A DNA stretch of 64,000 nucleotides, from NCBI GenBank assembly GCA_963728165.1, contig CAVSIY010000006.1, positions 930,001-994,000 of the forward strand. Direction: 5' to 3'. The DNA is from Hyphomicrobium_A sp963728165 (GTDB lineage Bacteria; Pseudomonadota; Alphaproteobacteria; Rhizobiales; Hyphomicrobiaceae). The notes under the pieces were generated by a model, which saw only the letters and a list, made by a program, of their open reading frames with translations, was not told the DNA's origin and made no database searches. The position numbers and the translations under genes are program-made. This document shows, in pieces, positions 44,941 to 54,830 of this stretch (the stretch's first letter is position 1; each line of letters starts with the position of its first letter).

Positions 44941-47745
44941 TCACAGTCCGGTATGGATGAAGCCGCCCCAGAAGTAGGGGTGGGCATAAGGCCGCGCCGG
45001 CACCTTTGGATCGACGGAGGCCGTACCTTGCGCTTCGACGAGGGCGCGACTGTGCGAGCGATCCACGCCCTTGGCGCTCAGCGCCTGCGCGATCTCGGCC
45101 AGTTGGCGACTGTGCAGCCGGCCCTGCGCTGCGGCGAGCTTGGCGTAGTTGTTGAGGTCGTCGCTCGTTGCCTTGCGCAGCCACGTTTGCGCGCCGCGCA
45201 AGGCCGCGGGGGGACTGAGCCCTCTCTCCATGTGCAGCTCGTAGAACTTGGCCATCAGCAGCGCGGTCGCCGCGTCGGATACGGGCCACAGCGTGCCGAG
45301 CACGCCGGCGGCACCGAGTGCGGTGAAGGTGCCGGGCAGGCCAATGAACTCGTCGGGGGTGCTGGTGATGTCGTAGAGGCCGGTCTCGCAGGCGGAGAGC
45401 ACGACGAGGCGCGGGCGCCCGAGCCCGTCGGCCTCGAGCAGCTGGCCGACCGTGAGCCTCGTAGGCCCGTGCATCAGCAGCGCCGATTGGCGCGCGTCCT
45501 GCCACGAGAAGCCGCCGTGCGAGGCGAAGTGCCAATGCGTCTTGCCCTTGAGCGCCGCGAGCACGGCTTGGGGCGTTGCCGCTTCGCGCTCGAGCACCGT
45601 CCGCGCGGCGGGAGCAAAGTGCGAGGCGACGACGGCGCCTTCCTTCTCCGTGCCGGGGAGGTCGCCGGTGGGATTGATGATGGCGGCGAGCGTTGGAGGC
45701 GACGGCTTGGCAATCACGCTTTGCGCCGCCGCGAGCGCTTCCAGGCTCGGCGCATAGACAATCTCGTAGTCGTCGACGAGGCGGCGCTTGCTGGCGGGAT
45801 TCTGTGCGAGCCCCAGCGGCAGCGTGCCGAGCCAGCCCGAGGGCAACCACACGAGCCGCGCGCCCGGCTTGAGGCCGTGCTGCTTCAGAGTTGCATCGAG
45901 ACGCGCCCCGAAGAGTTGCCAAAGCTCAGGGCCGAGCTGGTCGATGGCGGCCAACCATTCCGGCCAGCGCTTCTGCTGTTCGTCGCCGTCGAGGTAGTTG
46001 ACGAAATAGGCCCCGAGCCAGCCGCCGGGCGCGCCGTCGCCCGAGCCGATGAGCACCTGCGACAGCCGCTTCGTCGTAAGCTCGGGGAGGTCGATGATCG
46101 ACACTTTGCTCCGGTGCCCGGCGTTCGTCATCACCAGGAGCTTGCCTCCGAAGCTCGTGACGACAGGCACGACCACGGCGCCGCCCTGTGCCGCGATGGC
46201 GCGCGCCTCGCCGAGCGCGGTCTCGGTCTTGCCCTTGCCGCCGCTCTTGGCGAGCGCCAGCACCTCCTGGCGCAGGCTGGCAAGCTTGGTGAGCGCGTCG
46301 GCGCGCTCGCTTCCTTGCAGGGTTTCGACGGCTTGCTTCTCGGCGCGAATGGCATGGCGCAGATCATCGAGATGCCGGCGCTCATCGTCGGGAAGCTCGA
46401 TCGTCTGCAGCTTCATCGCGATGGTCAGCAACCGCGCCCTGCCTTCGTTGGCAAGCTGCAGCGCGTGCTCGCCCTCTCCACGCTGGGCGGCGACGAAGGC
46501 CGATTCCGCAAATAGCGGTCCCGCGTCCCCAATGAGCGCGCGCGTCTCCGCTTCCTCGATGCCCTGGCCGAGCAGGACGAGAAAGGCCTCGCGCGCGTCC
46601 TCCTGGGCGAGGCCGGCTTTCTGCAGCTCTCCCGCCTCGAGCAGCGTGCTTCCCAAGAGCCGCGCCGTGCGCAGGTGATCGTAGGGGAAGGCGTCGCGGG
46701 TGAAGACCGTCAGCGCCGCCTCGAAGGCGGCAATCGCCTTTCGCCTGTTGTCGCTGCGACTGCCGTGGATGCGTCCCGTATAGGCGATGCCCGTATTGTC
46801 CTGCAGCTGCGCCCACTGCTCCGGCACGGTCTCGCGCTGCAAGACCGTCGACGCCTGCTCGAAGTGATAGAGCGCCTGGTCCTGGTTGTCGGCGTGGTCG
46901 CCTTCGATGCGGTCGATATAGGCGATACCGAGGTTGTGCTGCGATTGTGCCCACTCCGCCGGATGGGCCTCGCGCGTGAACACGGTCAGCGCCGCCTCGG
47001 CGTAGGCGATCGCCTTCTCCTGGTTGGCAGAGCGCTCGCCGCGCTTGCGGGCCTGGTAGGCGCCGGCGAGATTGTGCTGGATCGTCGCCCACTGGTAGGG
47101 GTTGGCGTCCTTGGTGAGCACGGAAAGCCCCGCCTCGAAGTGCTGGATCGCGGCTTCGAGGTTGTCGGCGCGGTCGCCCTCGAAGCGGCCGAGATAGGCG
47201 ACCGCGAGGTTGTTCTGCAGTTGGCCCCACTCCTGCGGATGGGCCGCGCGCGACAGGATGGGCTCGGCTGCCTTGAGGTGCGCGATGGCCAATTCCAGAT
47301 TGCCGGCGCGCTCGCCGCGGATGCGGCCGGAGTAGGCGATGGCGAGGTTGTTGTGCGCCCGCGCCCAGTCGACGGGAGCCGTCTCGCGCGTCCACAGCGC
47401 CAGCGCGGTCTGCAGATGGGCGATGGCCTTCTCCAGGCTGTCGGCGCGCTCGCCGCGCACGCGCGCAAGGTAGGTGTTGCCGAGCTCGAAGGCGATGTCG
47501 GCCTTGACGCGCTCACGCGGGGCCTCAAGCGGCCACGAGGTGAGTGCGGGTTCGGCGCCGAGGAGCTGCTCGCCGAGCGTGATTTTCTGCTCGATGTCCT
47601 GGACTTGCCGCCAGCGCTCGTAGAGCTCGGCAAACGCGGCGGCGTTTTGCTCAGCGGCGACTTGCGCTTGCTGCGCGCCGGCGCGAAGCGCGCCGGAAGA
47701 GGCGAGTACGCAAGCCAATAGGAGAGAGACCAACACGCGCGGCAT
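44941..47745 (-). CDS. Secreted TPR protein with CHAT (caspase-like) protease domain
   Basis: This 934-residue protein has a signal peptide (LVSLLLACVLASSGALRAGA), a run of about ten TPR-like repeats (roughly 30-460), a helical linker, and a C-terminal CHAT domain (about 640-930). The caspase-type dyad is intact: H743 in HFASHGG and C786 in VLSACETG. The ATG at 47745 has GGAGG just upstream; an in-frame start at 47793 would hide the signal peptide. CHAT/TPR proteins are peptidases or scaffolds, some linked to regulated proteolysis or cell death, but those are usually cytoplasmic. The export signal points to a periplasmic or external role. Confidence 0.88.
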   Translation of the reverse strand: MPRVLVSLLLACVLASSGALRAGAQQAQVAAEQNAAAFAELYERWRQVQDIEQKITLGEQLLGAEPALTSWPLEAPRERVKADIAFELGNTYLARVRGERADSLEKAIAHLQTALALWTRETAPVDWARAHNNLAIAYSGRIRGERAGNLELAIAHLKAAEPILSRAAHPQEWGQLQNNLAVAYLGRFEGDRADNLEAAIQHFEAGLSVLTKDANPYQWATIQHNLAGAYQARKRGERSANQEKAIAYAEAALTVFTREAHPAEWAQSQHNLGIAYIDRIEGDHADNQDQALYHFEQASTVLQRETVPEQWAQLQDNTGIAYTGRIHGSRSDNRRKAIAAFEAALTVFTRDAFPYDHLRTARLLGSTLLEAGELQKAGLAQEDAREAFLVLLGQGIEEAETRALIGDAGPLFAESAFVAAQRGEGEHALQLANEGRARLLTIAMKLQTIELPDDERRHLDDLRHAIRAEKQAVETLQGSERADALTKLASLRQEVLALAKSGGKGKTETALGEARAIAAQGGAVVVPVVTSFGGKLLVMTNAGHRSKVSIIDLPELTTKRLSQVLIGSGDGAPGGWLGAYFVNYLDGDEQQKRWPEWLAAIDQLGPELWQLFGARLDATLKQHGLKPGARLVWLPSGWLGTLPLGLAQNPASKRRLVDDYEIVYAPSLEALAAAQSVIAKPSPPTLAAIINPTGDLPGTEKEGAVVASHFAPAARTVLEREAATPQAVLAALKGKTHWHFASHGGFSWQDARQSALLMHGPTRLTVGQLLEADGLGRPRLVVLSACETGLYDITSTPDEFIGLPGTFTALGAAGVLGTLWPVSDAATALLMAKFYELHMERGLSPPAALRGAQTWLRKATSDDLNNYAKLAAAQGRLHSRQLAEIAQALSAKGVDRSHSRALVEAQGTASVDPKVPARPYAHPYFWGGFIHTGL

Positions 47746-47844
47746 AAGCCCTCCCTCGACCGGAAACGGTCCCGGCTCCAAGCCGGGCGGCAATCTACTC
47801 CCGGCTCAAATCACAATCCATCACGACTTGGACGTCACCAAGGT

Positions 47845-48555
47845 CTACTGGCACCGCGTGAAAATCCCGCGGTCAAGATGGAAGTGGTTCCAGTGCGCGC
47901 TATTGTAGTCGGGCCCGATCGCGACGCGGAAATAGCGGCAGGCGCGCGCGTGCACCTCGTGCAGAAACCGTGCCTCGCGATCATGGCCCTTCCAGCTGCG
48001 CGCGATGCTGATCTCTTGCCCGTTGTCGAGCCTGAAGCCGCCGATATCGACGGCGTTGGCGAGCGCGTGCTGGCTGCGCAGCTTGGACCATTTCTCGTTG
48101 CCGATGATGTTGCGGCACGAATAGGTGCCCATGTCCTCCAGGCCGACGACGCGGCTGCCGAAGGTCGAAAGCGCCACGGGCTGCAGCTCGTACTCGACCC
48201 ACAGAGCGAGTGCGGCCGCTGCCTCGCACGTGAGCTGGGCGGCGCCGAGCTCCGCCCCGCCGACGGTGCCGACGCGCACGGCGTTCTCCCAGCCGCATCC
48301 ACTGCGGATCGGGTTGTCGGGGATGGGGGTAGTGACGATGTGGGGCTCGCGCAGGACCGCGCGGCAGAGCTCGGGATCGCGCCTCAGCGCAGCAATGCGG
48401 AAATCGACGAACCAGGAGGGCCGCTCAGCGAGAGATATAGGAGCAAAGGGCGAGTAGCGCTGCGACACGAGGCCGAACCAGAAGGCCCCAAAGAGTGCGG
48501 CGAGCACGAGAATTGCGAGAAGAACGCGCAGGATGACGCGGCCGGGTCGGCGCAT
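47845..48555 (-). CDS. Extensin-like family protein, membrane-anchored (M15-type peptidase-like fold)
   Basis: This 236-residue protein has an N-terminal membrane anchor (about residues 7-28) and a bacterial extensin-like C-terminal domain. The metal-site pattern of M15 D,D-peptidases is visible: SQHALANAVDIGGF (His and Asp) and HWNHFHLD near the end. Four cysteines could form disulfides in the periplasm. Family members are expected to act on peptidoglycan peptides, though most are untested. The ATG at 48555 begins the anchor directly; longer in-frame starts are not credible. Confidence 0.87.
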   Translation of the reverse strand: MRRPGRVILRVLLAILVLAALFGAFWFGLVSQRYSPFAPISLAERPSWFVDFRIAALRRDPELCRAVLREPHIVTTPIPDNPIRSGCGWENAVRVGTVGGAELGAAQLTCEAAAALALWVEYELQPVALSTFGSRVVGLEDMGTYSCRNIIGNEKWSKLRSQHALANAVDIGGFRLDNGQEISIARSWKGHDREARFLHEVHARACRYFRVAIGPDYNSAHWNHFHLDRGIFTRCQ

Positions 48556-48676
48556 GAAGTGGCCCTGATCGACGGTTGACCGGCGAGTATACGCATGGGG
48601 GGAAGTCGGGCCACGCGCCGTTGCGGAGCGCTCACCCGAATATCGGCTGGGCGTGGCAGTGGCGCCGCGGCAATGC

Positions 48677-48708
48677 CCTCTCCCCATGCCACCTTCGGCA
48701 TGGGGAGA
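48677..48708. repeat. Intergenic palindrome, CTCTCCCC family (copy 2)
   Basis: CTCTCCCCATGCC (48677-48689) and GGCATGGGGAGAG (48696-48708) form a perfect 13-bp stem with a 6-base loop. It lies between the extensin-like and SDHAF4-like genes. There is no T-tract on either side, so it is more REP-like than a classic terminator. Its outer arms match copy 1 at 43455-43481. Confidence 0.65.
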
Positions 48709-48735
48709 GAGACTACGGGCGCGCGTAGGGGTGCG

Positions 48736-48930
48736 CTAGAAATCGGAGGTGATGCCGTCCTTCTCCCAATCGCCGTAGCGCGCGGGGTCGGGGCCGCCGC
48801 GGCCGCCGATCTCTGGCTCGGGGGCCGTCTCCGGCTTCTTGGCGCGCCGGCGCTCCTCGGCCTCCTTTAAGGCGCGCTTGGCGGCCTCCGGCAGCTCGCG
48901 TTTTTCCTGTTCGTCTTCCGGCATATCCAT
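48736..48930 (-). CDS. DUF1674 / SDHAF4-like succinate dehydrogenase assembly factor
   Basis: This small protein of about 64 residues ends in the DUF1674 signature EIGGRGGPDPARYGDWEKDG followed by ITSDF, after a charged helical N-terminus. Eukaryotic SDHAF4 (Sdh8) binds the free flavinylated SDH A subunit during assembly; alphaproteobacterial members are presumed to do the same. AGGGA lies 7 bases before ATG 48930; ATG 48951 and 48924 are alternatives. No sdh genes are in the window. Confidence 0.88.
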   Translation of the reverse strand: MDMPEDEQEKRELPEAAKRALKEAEERRRAKKPETAPEPEIGGRGGPDPARYGDWEKDGITSDF

Positions 48931-49024
48931 CGCCCGATCCCTAAAGGGCACTGGTTATCAGTAACTTTCCTTTCCATATAGCAGGTCTAGCTTGGACCCG
49001 CGTAAGGAGGCGGAGACAACACCC

Positions 49025-49981
49025 ATGAACTACGTGAAGACGGCGATGCTGCTCGCCCTGTTGACCGCGATTTTCGTGGCACTCGGCGCGGCGATAGGCG
49101 GCCAGTCGGGCATGGTGATTGCTTTCGTCATCGCGCTCGCCATGAACGCCTTCAGCTACTGGAACTCCGACAAGATGGTCTTGCGCATGTACGGCGCAAG
49201 GGAGGTGAACGAGAGCTCCGCGCCCGAGTTCTATGGTGTCGTGCGCGAGCTGGCTCAGAACGCCGGGCTGCCGATGCCGCGCGTGTACGTCATGCAGAAC
49301 CCGCAGCCCAACGCCTTCGCCACCGGGCGCAATCCCGAGCATGCGGCCGTCTGTGCCTCGACCGGGCTGTTGCAGGCCTTGAGCCGTGACGAGCTGGCGG
49401 GCGTCATTGCGCACGAGCTCACCCACATCAAGAACCACGACACGCTCATCATGACCGTCGCTGCCACTATCGGCGGTGCTGTCTCCATGCTCGCGCAATA
49501 TATGCAGTTCGGGCTTCTGTTCGGCGGCAATCGCGACCGCGGCGCCCTCGGCACCATTGGCGCGCTGCTCGCCATCATCGTCGCGCCGCTCGCGGCGATG
49601 ATGGTGCAGATGGCGATCAGCCGCTCGCGCGAGTATGAGGCCGACCGGGGTGGCGCCACAATCTGCCGCCACCCGCTGTGGCTCGCGTCGGCGCTCGCCA
49701 AGATCCAGAACTTGGCGCAACGCATCCCCAACGAGACGGCGGAGAGCGTGCCTGCCACCGCGCACATGTTCATCATCAACCCTTTGAGCGGTCGCGGCCT
49801 CGACAACATGTTTTCCACCCACCCGAACACCGAGAACCGTATCGCGGCGCTCGAGGAGATGGCGCGCGAAAGCGGCCAGACGGCCGGCCCGCACCAGAGC
49901 CAAGCCCCGGTCGAGGCAGGTCCCTGGGCAACATCCGATGCCTCAAGCGAGCCGCGCCGCGCGCGCGGGCCTTGGGGCTAG
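49025..49981 (+). CDS. htpX: Membrane zinc protease HtpX
   Basis: This 318-residue M48 metalloprotease has two N-terminal membrane helices, the zinc motif HELTH (H130, E131, H134), then two further hydrophobic stretches and the third-ligand segment SREYEADRGG. It degrades misfolded inner-membrane proteins together with FtsH. The ATG at 49025 has GGAG 9 bases upstream and gives the usual length. rsmB follows 13 bases later on the same strand. Confidence 0.96.
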   Translation: MNYVKTAMLLALLTAIFVALGAAIGGQSGMVIAFVIALAMNAFSYWNSDKMVLRMYGAREVNESSAPEFYGVVRELAQNAGLPMPRVYVMQNPQPNAFATGRNPEHAAVCASTGLLQALSRDELAGVIAHELTHIKNHDTLIMTVAATIGGAVSMLAQYMQFGLLFGGNRDRGALGTIGALLAIIVAPLAAMMVQMAISRSREYEADRGGATICRHPLWLASALAKIQNLAQRIPNETAESVPATAHMFIINPLSGRGLDNMFSTHPNTENRIAALEEMARESGQTAGPHQSQAPVEAGPWATSDASSEPRRARGPWG

Positions 49982-49994
49982 CGCTGGGGGATAG

Positions 49995-51383
49995 ATGCCA
50001 ATGTCGCCCAGCAACGTCTCCACCAAGCGCAAGCCGGCTGCGCGAGCCGGAAAGGGAAAGCCCGGGCGCGCGCCTGCGCCTGCCGGCCTGCCGGCGCGCG
50101 AGGCCGCCGTGCGGCTTGTGAGCGCCGTCCTGCACGCGGGCCGCTCGCTCGACGAGGCGCTTGCCAAGGAGTTTCGGTCGAGCGCGCTCGATCCGCGCGA
50201 TCGTGCGCTCGCCCGTCTCATCACCGCAACCGTTCTGCGCCGCCTGGGCGAGCTCGAAGCCGTGCTGTCGAGCTTCCTGGAGAAGCCGCTGCCCGAGCGT
50301 CAAGGCAACCTGTGGCCGATCCTGCTGGCGGGGGCCGCGCAGCTCTTGTTCCTCGCGACGCCGCCGCATGCTGCCGTCGGCCTGGCCGTCGAGCAGGCGC
50401 GTGGGGATCGCCACGCCCGGCGCTATGATCGCCTCGTCAATGCGCTCCTGCGCCGAACCGCGCTCGAAGGCGCAGACGTGCTGGCGGGCTGCGATGCGGT
50501 TGCACTCAACATTCCCACCTGGATGTTGGAGCGCTGGGGCAAGACTTATGGCGCCGTCGAGGCGCGCCGCATCGCAGAAGCCTCGCTCGCCGAGGCGGCG
50601 CTCGACCTTACCGTCAAGGACGAGCCCGCGGCTTGGGCGCAGCGCTTGGGCGGCATCGTGCTTGCCATCGGCTCGGTGCGGCTCAAGGGCGGTGGCCGCA
50701 TCGAGGACCTCGCCGGCTACGACGAGGGCGTCTGGTGGGTGCAGGACGCGGCGGCCGCGCTTCCGGCACGGCTCTTGGGGGTGATCGCCGGCCGCGACGT
50801 TGCCGACCTGTGTGCGGCACCCGGCGGCAAGACGGCCGAGCTCGCGGCTGCTGGCGCCCACGTCACCGCCGTCGACCAATCGAGCGCGCGCCTTGACAGG
50901 CTGCGCGCCAACCTGGAGCGGCTGCACCTCAAGGCCGATATTGTCGAGGCCGATGCGGCGACCTGGGCGCCCGGACGCACGTTCGATGCGGTGCTGCTCG
51001 ATGCGCCGTGCACGGCGACGGGAACGATCCGCCGCCATCCCGATATCCTGCGATTGAAGCGGTCCGGAGACATCGCCACGCTCAGCCAGCAGCAGGCGCG
51101 CCTTCTCGACAACGCGGTGCGCCTTCTCAAACCCGGTGGCACGCTTCTCTACTGCACGTGCTCGCTTGAGCCGGAGGAAGGCCCAGACCAGATCGTTCGG
51201 CTGCTTCAGCTCCAACCGCAGCTCATACGCGCGCCCATTCGCGCCGGCGAGTGCGGCATCGAGGCCGATTGGATCACGCCCGAGGGCGATTTACGCACGC
51301 TTCCCCACCATCTGCCGAGCGAAATCCCGCCGCTGTCCGGGCTCGACGGCTTCTATGCCGCGCGCCTTGTCCTCGCCGGCTGA
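49995..51383 (+). CDS. rsmB: 16S rRNA m5C967 methyltransferase RsmB
   Basis: This 462-residue protein has an N-terminal NusB-like RNA-binding domain (about 30-160) and a C-terminal Rossmann methyltransferase with VADLCAAPGGKTAEL, LDAPCTATGTIRRHPD (motif IV cysteine) and YCTCSLEPEEG (motif VI catalytic cysteine), the two-cysteine signature of RNA m5C enzymes. A basic tail precedes the NusB domain. It lies in the order htpX-rsmB-heparinase-like-purH. Start: ATG 49995, or 50001 two codons later. Confidence 0.93.
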   Translation: MPMSPSNVSTKRKPAARAGKGKPGRAPAPAGLPAREAAVRLVSAVLHAGRSLDEALAKEFRSSALDPRDRALARLITATVLRRLGELEAVLSSFLEKPLPERQGNLWPILLAGAAQLLFLATPPHAAVGLAVEQARGDRHARRYDRLVNALLRRTALEGADVLAGCDAVALNIPTWMLERWGKTYGAVEARRIAEASLAEAALDLTVKDEPAAWAQRLGGIVLAIGSVRLKGGGRIEDLAGYDEGVWWVQDAAAALPARLLGVIAGRDVADLCAAPGGKTAELAAAGAHVTAVDQSSARLDRLRANLERLHLKADIVEADAATWAPGRTFDAVLLDAPCTATGTIRRHPDILRLKRSGDIATLSQQQARLLDNAVRLLKPGGTLLYCTCSLEPEEGPDQIVRLLQLQPQLIRAPIRAGECGIEADWITPEGDLRTLPHHLPSEIPPLSGLDGFYAARLVLAG

Positions 51384-51526
51384 GTGCGTCGGCGCAGCAA
51401 CTGCGCACAGCTCCTCGCGCCCCTCACCTTGTTTTCGCGGGCGCGGGGCGGTAGTCGGAGCACGATGTCCGCGCCGCGTCATGGCATGCGCGCTTGGAGC
51501 CGGGGTCGGGCAGCAGGGGGCCGCCG

Positions 51527-53242
51527 ATGTTTGACCTGACGCTCAAGGAACGTTTGAGGATTGCCGCGCTGTCGGCCGAACGCTCCAAGCGCTCGGCCCT
51601 CGCCGGCATTCTGGCATCGCGGATCATGGGGTGGTCGCTCGCCGCGCCGCCCGCCGACCGCCTGCTCATCGTGCCGCAGGATTTGCGCACCGCCGATCCG
51701 AGCTTCTGGCGCGAAATCGTGCACGGGCAGTTCGGGCTCGCCGGCTCCATCGCCTTTCTCAAAGGGCGCTCTCCCTTCGATATCGTGCCGCCGACGCCGG
51801 CGTGGGAACGGGAGCTGCACGGATTCGGCTGGCTGCGCCATCTCGCCGTCGCCACCGACGAGGAGGCCCGCCAGGCCGCGCCCCGGCTCGCCGCCGAATG
51901 GGCGGTTCGCTTCGGGGCCGGGACAGGGGTCGGCGCCGAGCCGGCTGTCACCGCGCGCCGGCTGATCTCCTGGATCTCGCATGCCGGTTTGCTGCTCGAC
52001 GGTGCCGATAGCGCGACATACGAGATGATCACGTCGAGCCTCGGCCGCCAGCTGGCGCTGCTGTCGTCCTCCTGGCGCGATGCCCCCGACAGCTATCCGC
52101 GCCTGTTGGCGCTCATCGCGCTGGTGCTCGCCGACATGTCGATCGCCGGCCACGAGCGTCAGCTCAAGGGCGCCGAGGCGTTGCTCGACGCCGAGCTCGG
52201 CCGCCAGATCCTGGCAGACGGCGGCCACGTCAGCCGCAACCCCGGCGTACTGGTCGAGATCATGCTCGACCTCCTGCCCTTGAGCCAATGCTTCGTCGCG
52301 CGCAGCCGCAAGCATCCTCCGCACCTGCTGGAGGCAATGGCGCGCATCTTTCCCATGTTGCGATACTTGCGGATGGGCGATGGGATGCTCGCCCGTTTCA
52401 ACGGCATGAGCATTCCTGCAGCGGCGGGGCTCGGCACGGTGCTCGCCTATTGCGACGGCGTCGCGCCGGTGCTGCAGGAGGCCCGCGATTCCGGCTATGT
52501 GCGGCTGGAAGGCGGGCGCAGTATCGTCATCGTCGATGTGGGGACGCCGCCGCCGCTCTCTGCCGCGGGTGAGGCGCAAGCCGGCTGCCTCTCGTTCGAG
52601 ATGAGCTCAGGGGCGCGTCTGCTCTTTGTCAACGGCGGCATGCCCGGAGCCGCCGGGGCCGATTGGTATCCGGCCGCGCGCGCGACCGCCAGCCACAACA
52701 CGTTGTGTCTCGCCGAAAAGTCCTCCTCCAAGCTGGTGGCGCACCGGCGCCTGGAGGAGCTGATCGGCGCGCCTCCGATCCGCCATCCCGACAACGTCGA
52801 TTGGCACCTCGACGAGCGGGAGGAGGGGACCACGCTGGAGGCGAGCCACGATGGCTACCTGCGCCGCTTCGAGCTCGAGCATAGCCGCCGCATGTTCCTG
52901 TGGTCGGACGGCAGCCGCCTGGTCGGGTGCGACCGGCTCGACGGAGATCGCCAGAAGGTGCGGCTGCGGGCGGACCTCCCGTTCGCGATCCATTTCCATC
53001 TTCATCCCGACGTTGCATGCTGGCTGGAGGAGACCTCGAATACGGTCGCGCTCAAGCTGCCCGACGGCGAGCGCTGGCGTTTCACGGCCGAGGGCGCCGC
53101 CGTCTCCATCGAGGAGAGTACCTATTTCGCCAACAGCACCGGGCCGCGCAGCGCCATGCAGATCGTGCTGCGCGCGGCGACCTACGGCGAGAGCGAGGTG
53201 CATTGGGTGATCGAGCGCGTGGTCGGGGAGCAGGCGGGATGA
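51527..53242 (+). CDS. Heparinase II/III family protein
   Basis: This 571-residue protein has the alpha-helical toroid N-terminal region (about 1-320, with DSYPRLLALIALVLADM) and a C-terminal beta-sandwich Heparinase II/III-like domain (about 330-560, with FVNGGMPGAAGADWYPAARA and ASHNTLCL, where the family has its histidine). No signal peptide is visible. The family contains polysaccharide lyases, but this conserved rsmB-purH neighbour has no proven substrate. Its stop overlaps the purH start (ATGA). Confidence 0.88.
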   Translation: MFDLTLKERLRIAALSAERSKRSALAGILASRIMGWSLAAPPADRLLIVPQDLRTADPSFWREIVHGQFGLAGSIAFLKGRSPFDIVPPTPAWERELHGFGWLRHLAVATDEEARQAAPRLAAEWAVRFGAGTGVGAEPAVTARRLISWISHAGLLLDGADSATYEMITSSLGRQLALLSSSWRDAPDSYPRLLALIALVLADMSIAGHERQLKGAEALLDAELGRQILADGGHVSRNPGVLVEIMLDLLPLSQCFVARSRKHPPHLLEAMARIFPMLRYLRMGDGMLARFNGMSIPAAAGLGTVLAYCDGVAPVLQEARDSGYVRLEGGRSIVIVDVGTPPPLSAAGEAQAGCLSFEMSSGARLLFVNGGMPGAAGADWYPAARATASHNTLCLAEKSSSKLVAHRRLEELIGAPPIRHPDNVDWHLDEREEGTTLEASHDGYLRRFELEHSRRMFLWSDGSRLVGCDRLDGDRQKVRLRADLPFAIHFHLHPDVACWLEETSNTVALKLPDGERWRFTAEGAAVSIEESTYFANSTGPRSAMQIVLRAATYGESEVHWVIERVVGEQAG

Positions 53243-54826
53243 GCAACACGACCAAGGTCGGGCGCGCGCTTCTGTCCGTGTCGGATAAGACCGGTCTTGC
53301 CGCGCTCGCCCGTGCGCTGGCGCAGATGGGCGTGGAGCTTATCTCGACCGGGGGGACCGCCGCGGCGCTGCGCGCAGAAGGGCTCGCCGTCAAGGATGTC
53401 TCCGAGCTCACGGGATTTCCCGAGATGCTCGACGGGCGCGTGAAGACGCTGCATCCCAAGATCCACGGCGGCCTGCTCGCGGTGCGCGGCGACGCGAAGC
53501 ATGAAGCGCAGACGGCCGAGCACGGCATCGGCGCCATCGATCTCCTCGTCGTCAATCTCTACCCCTTCGAGGCCACCGTGGCGAAGGGCGCGCCTTACGA
53601 TGAGTGCGTGGAGAACATCGACATCGGCGGCCCGGCGCTCATCCGCGCCGGCGCCAAGAACCACGCCGGCGTGACCGTGGTCGTGGAGCCGGCCGACTAC
53701 GAGCGCGTGCTTGCAGAGATGACGGCCAACAGCGGCGCGACCACGTTAGAGCTGCGCAAGCATCTCGCCGCCAAGGCCTTCGCGCGCACCGCGGCCTATG
53801 ACGCGGCCATCAGCGCGTGGTTCGCCGCCGTGCTGGGCGAGGAGGCACCCGAGTGGCGGGCTTTCGGTGGTCGGCTGGCGCAGGCGCTGCGCTATGGCGA
53901 GAACCCGCACCAGGCGGCGGCTTTCTATGTCTCGGGCGAGGCACGCTTCGGCGTGGCGACGGCGGTCCAGCACCAGGGCAAGGAGCTTTCCTACAACAAC
54001 CTCAACGACACGGATGCGGCCTTCGAGCTGGCGGCGGAGCTCGGCAGCGGACGCGCCCGCGGTCGCCATCATCAAGCACGCGAACCCGTGCGGCGCCGCG
54101 CTCGGGCCTTCGCTGAAGGAGGCCTATCTCAAGGCGCTCGCCTGCGATCCCGTCAGCGCCTTCGGCGGCATCATCGCGCTCAACGGCACCATCGATGCAA
54201 GTGCCGCCGAGGAGATCACCAAGATCTTCACCGAGGTGGTGATCGCGCCTGACGCCAGCGCCGACGCCAAGGCGATCTTTGCCCAAAAGAAGAACCTGCG
54301 CCTGTTGACGACCGGCGGGCTGCCCGATCCGCGCGCGCCCGGCGTGATGGTGCGCTCGCTCGCGGGCGGCTTTCTCGTGCAGTCGCGCGACAACGGCGTC
54401 GTCGGTGCGGCCGATCTCAAGGTCGTCACCAAGCGGGCGCCGACCGAGCGCGAGCTCGCCGACCTCCTGTTCGCCTTCAAGGTCGCCAAGCACGTCAAGT
54501 CGAACGCCATCGTCTACGTGAAGGATCACGCGACCGTGGGGATCGGCGCAGGCCAGATGAGCCGCGTTGATTCAGTGCGCATTGCGGCGCTCAAAGCCGC
54601 GGACGCGGCCAAGGCCATGGGCGCCAAGGAGCCGCTGACCCGCGGCTCTGTCGTCGCCTCCGACGCCTTCTTTCCCTTCGCGGACGGCCTGCTCGCCGCA
54701 GCGCAAGCCGGGGCCACCGCCGTCATCCAGCCCGGTGGCTCGGTGCGCGACGAGGAGGTGATTGCGGCGGCGGACGAGAAGGGCCTCGCCATGGTGTTCA
54801 CCGGCCTGCGCCACTTCCGGCATTGA
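53239..54826 (+). CDS. purH: Bifunctional AICAR transformylase/IMP cyclohydrolase PurH, with an apparent frameshift
   Basis: PurH catalyses the last two steps of IMP synthesis. The first frame gives the IMP cyclohydrolase (RALLSVSDKTGLAALARAL, ELISTGGTAAALR, DGRVKTLHPKIHGGLL) and the start of the transformylase (RYGENPHQAAAFY, KELSYNNLNDTDAAFEL). After a break near 54045-54052 the second frame continues with VAIIKHANPCGAA, DPVSAFGGIIALN and VVASDAFFPFADGL to the stop. Skipping one base (an extra G in AGCGGACG) restores AELGSDAPAVAIIKHANPCG and about 528 residues. An assembly error is likelier than loss of this core gene. Confidence 0.95.
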
Positions 54827-54830
54827 GGTC

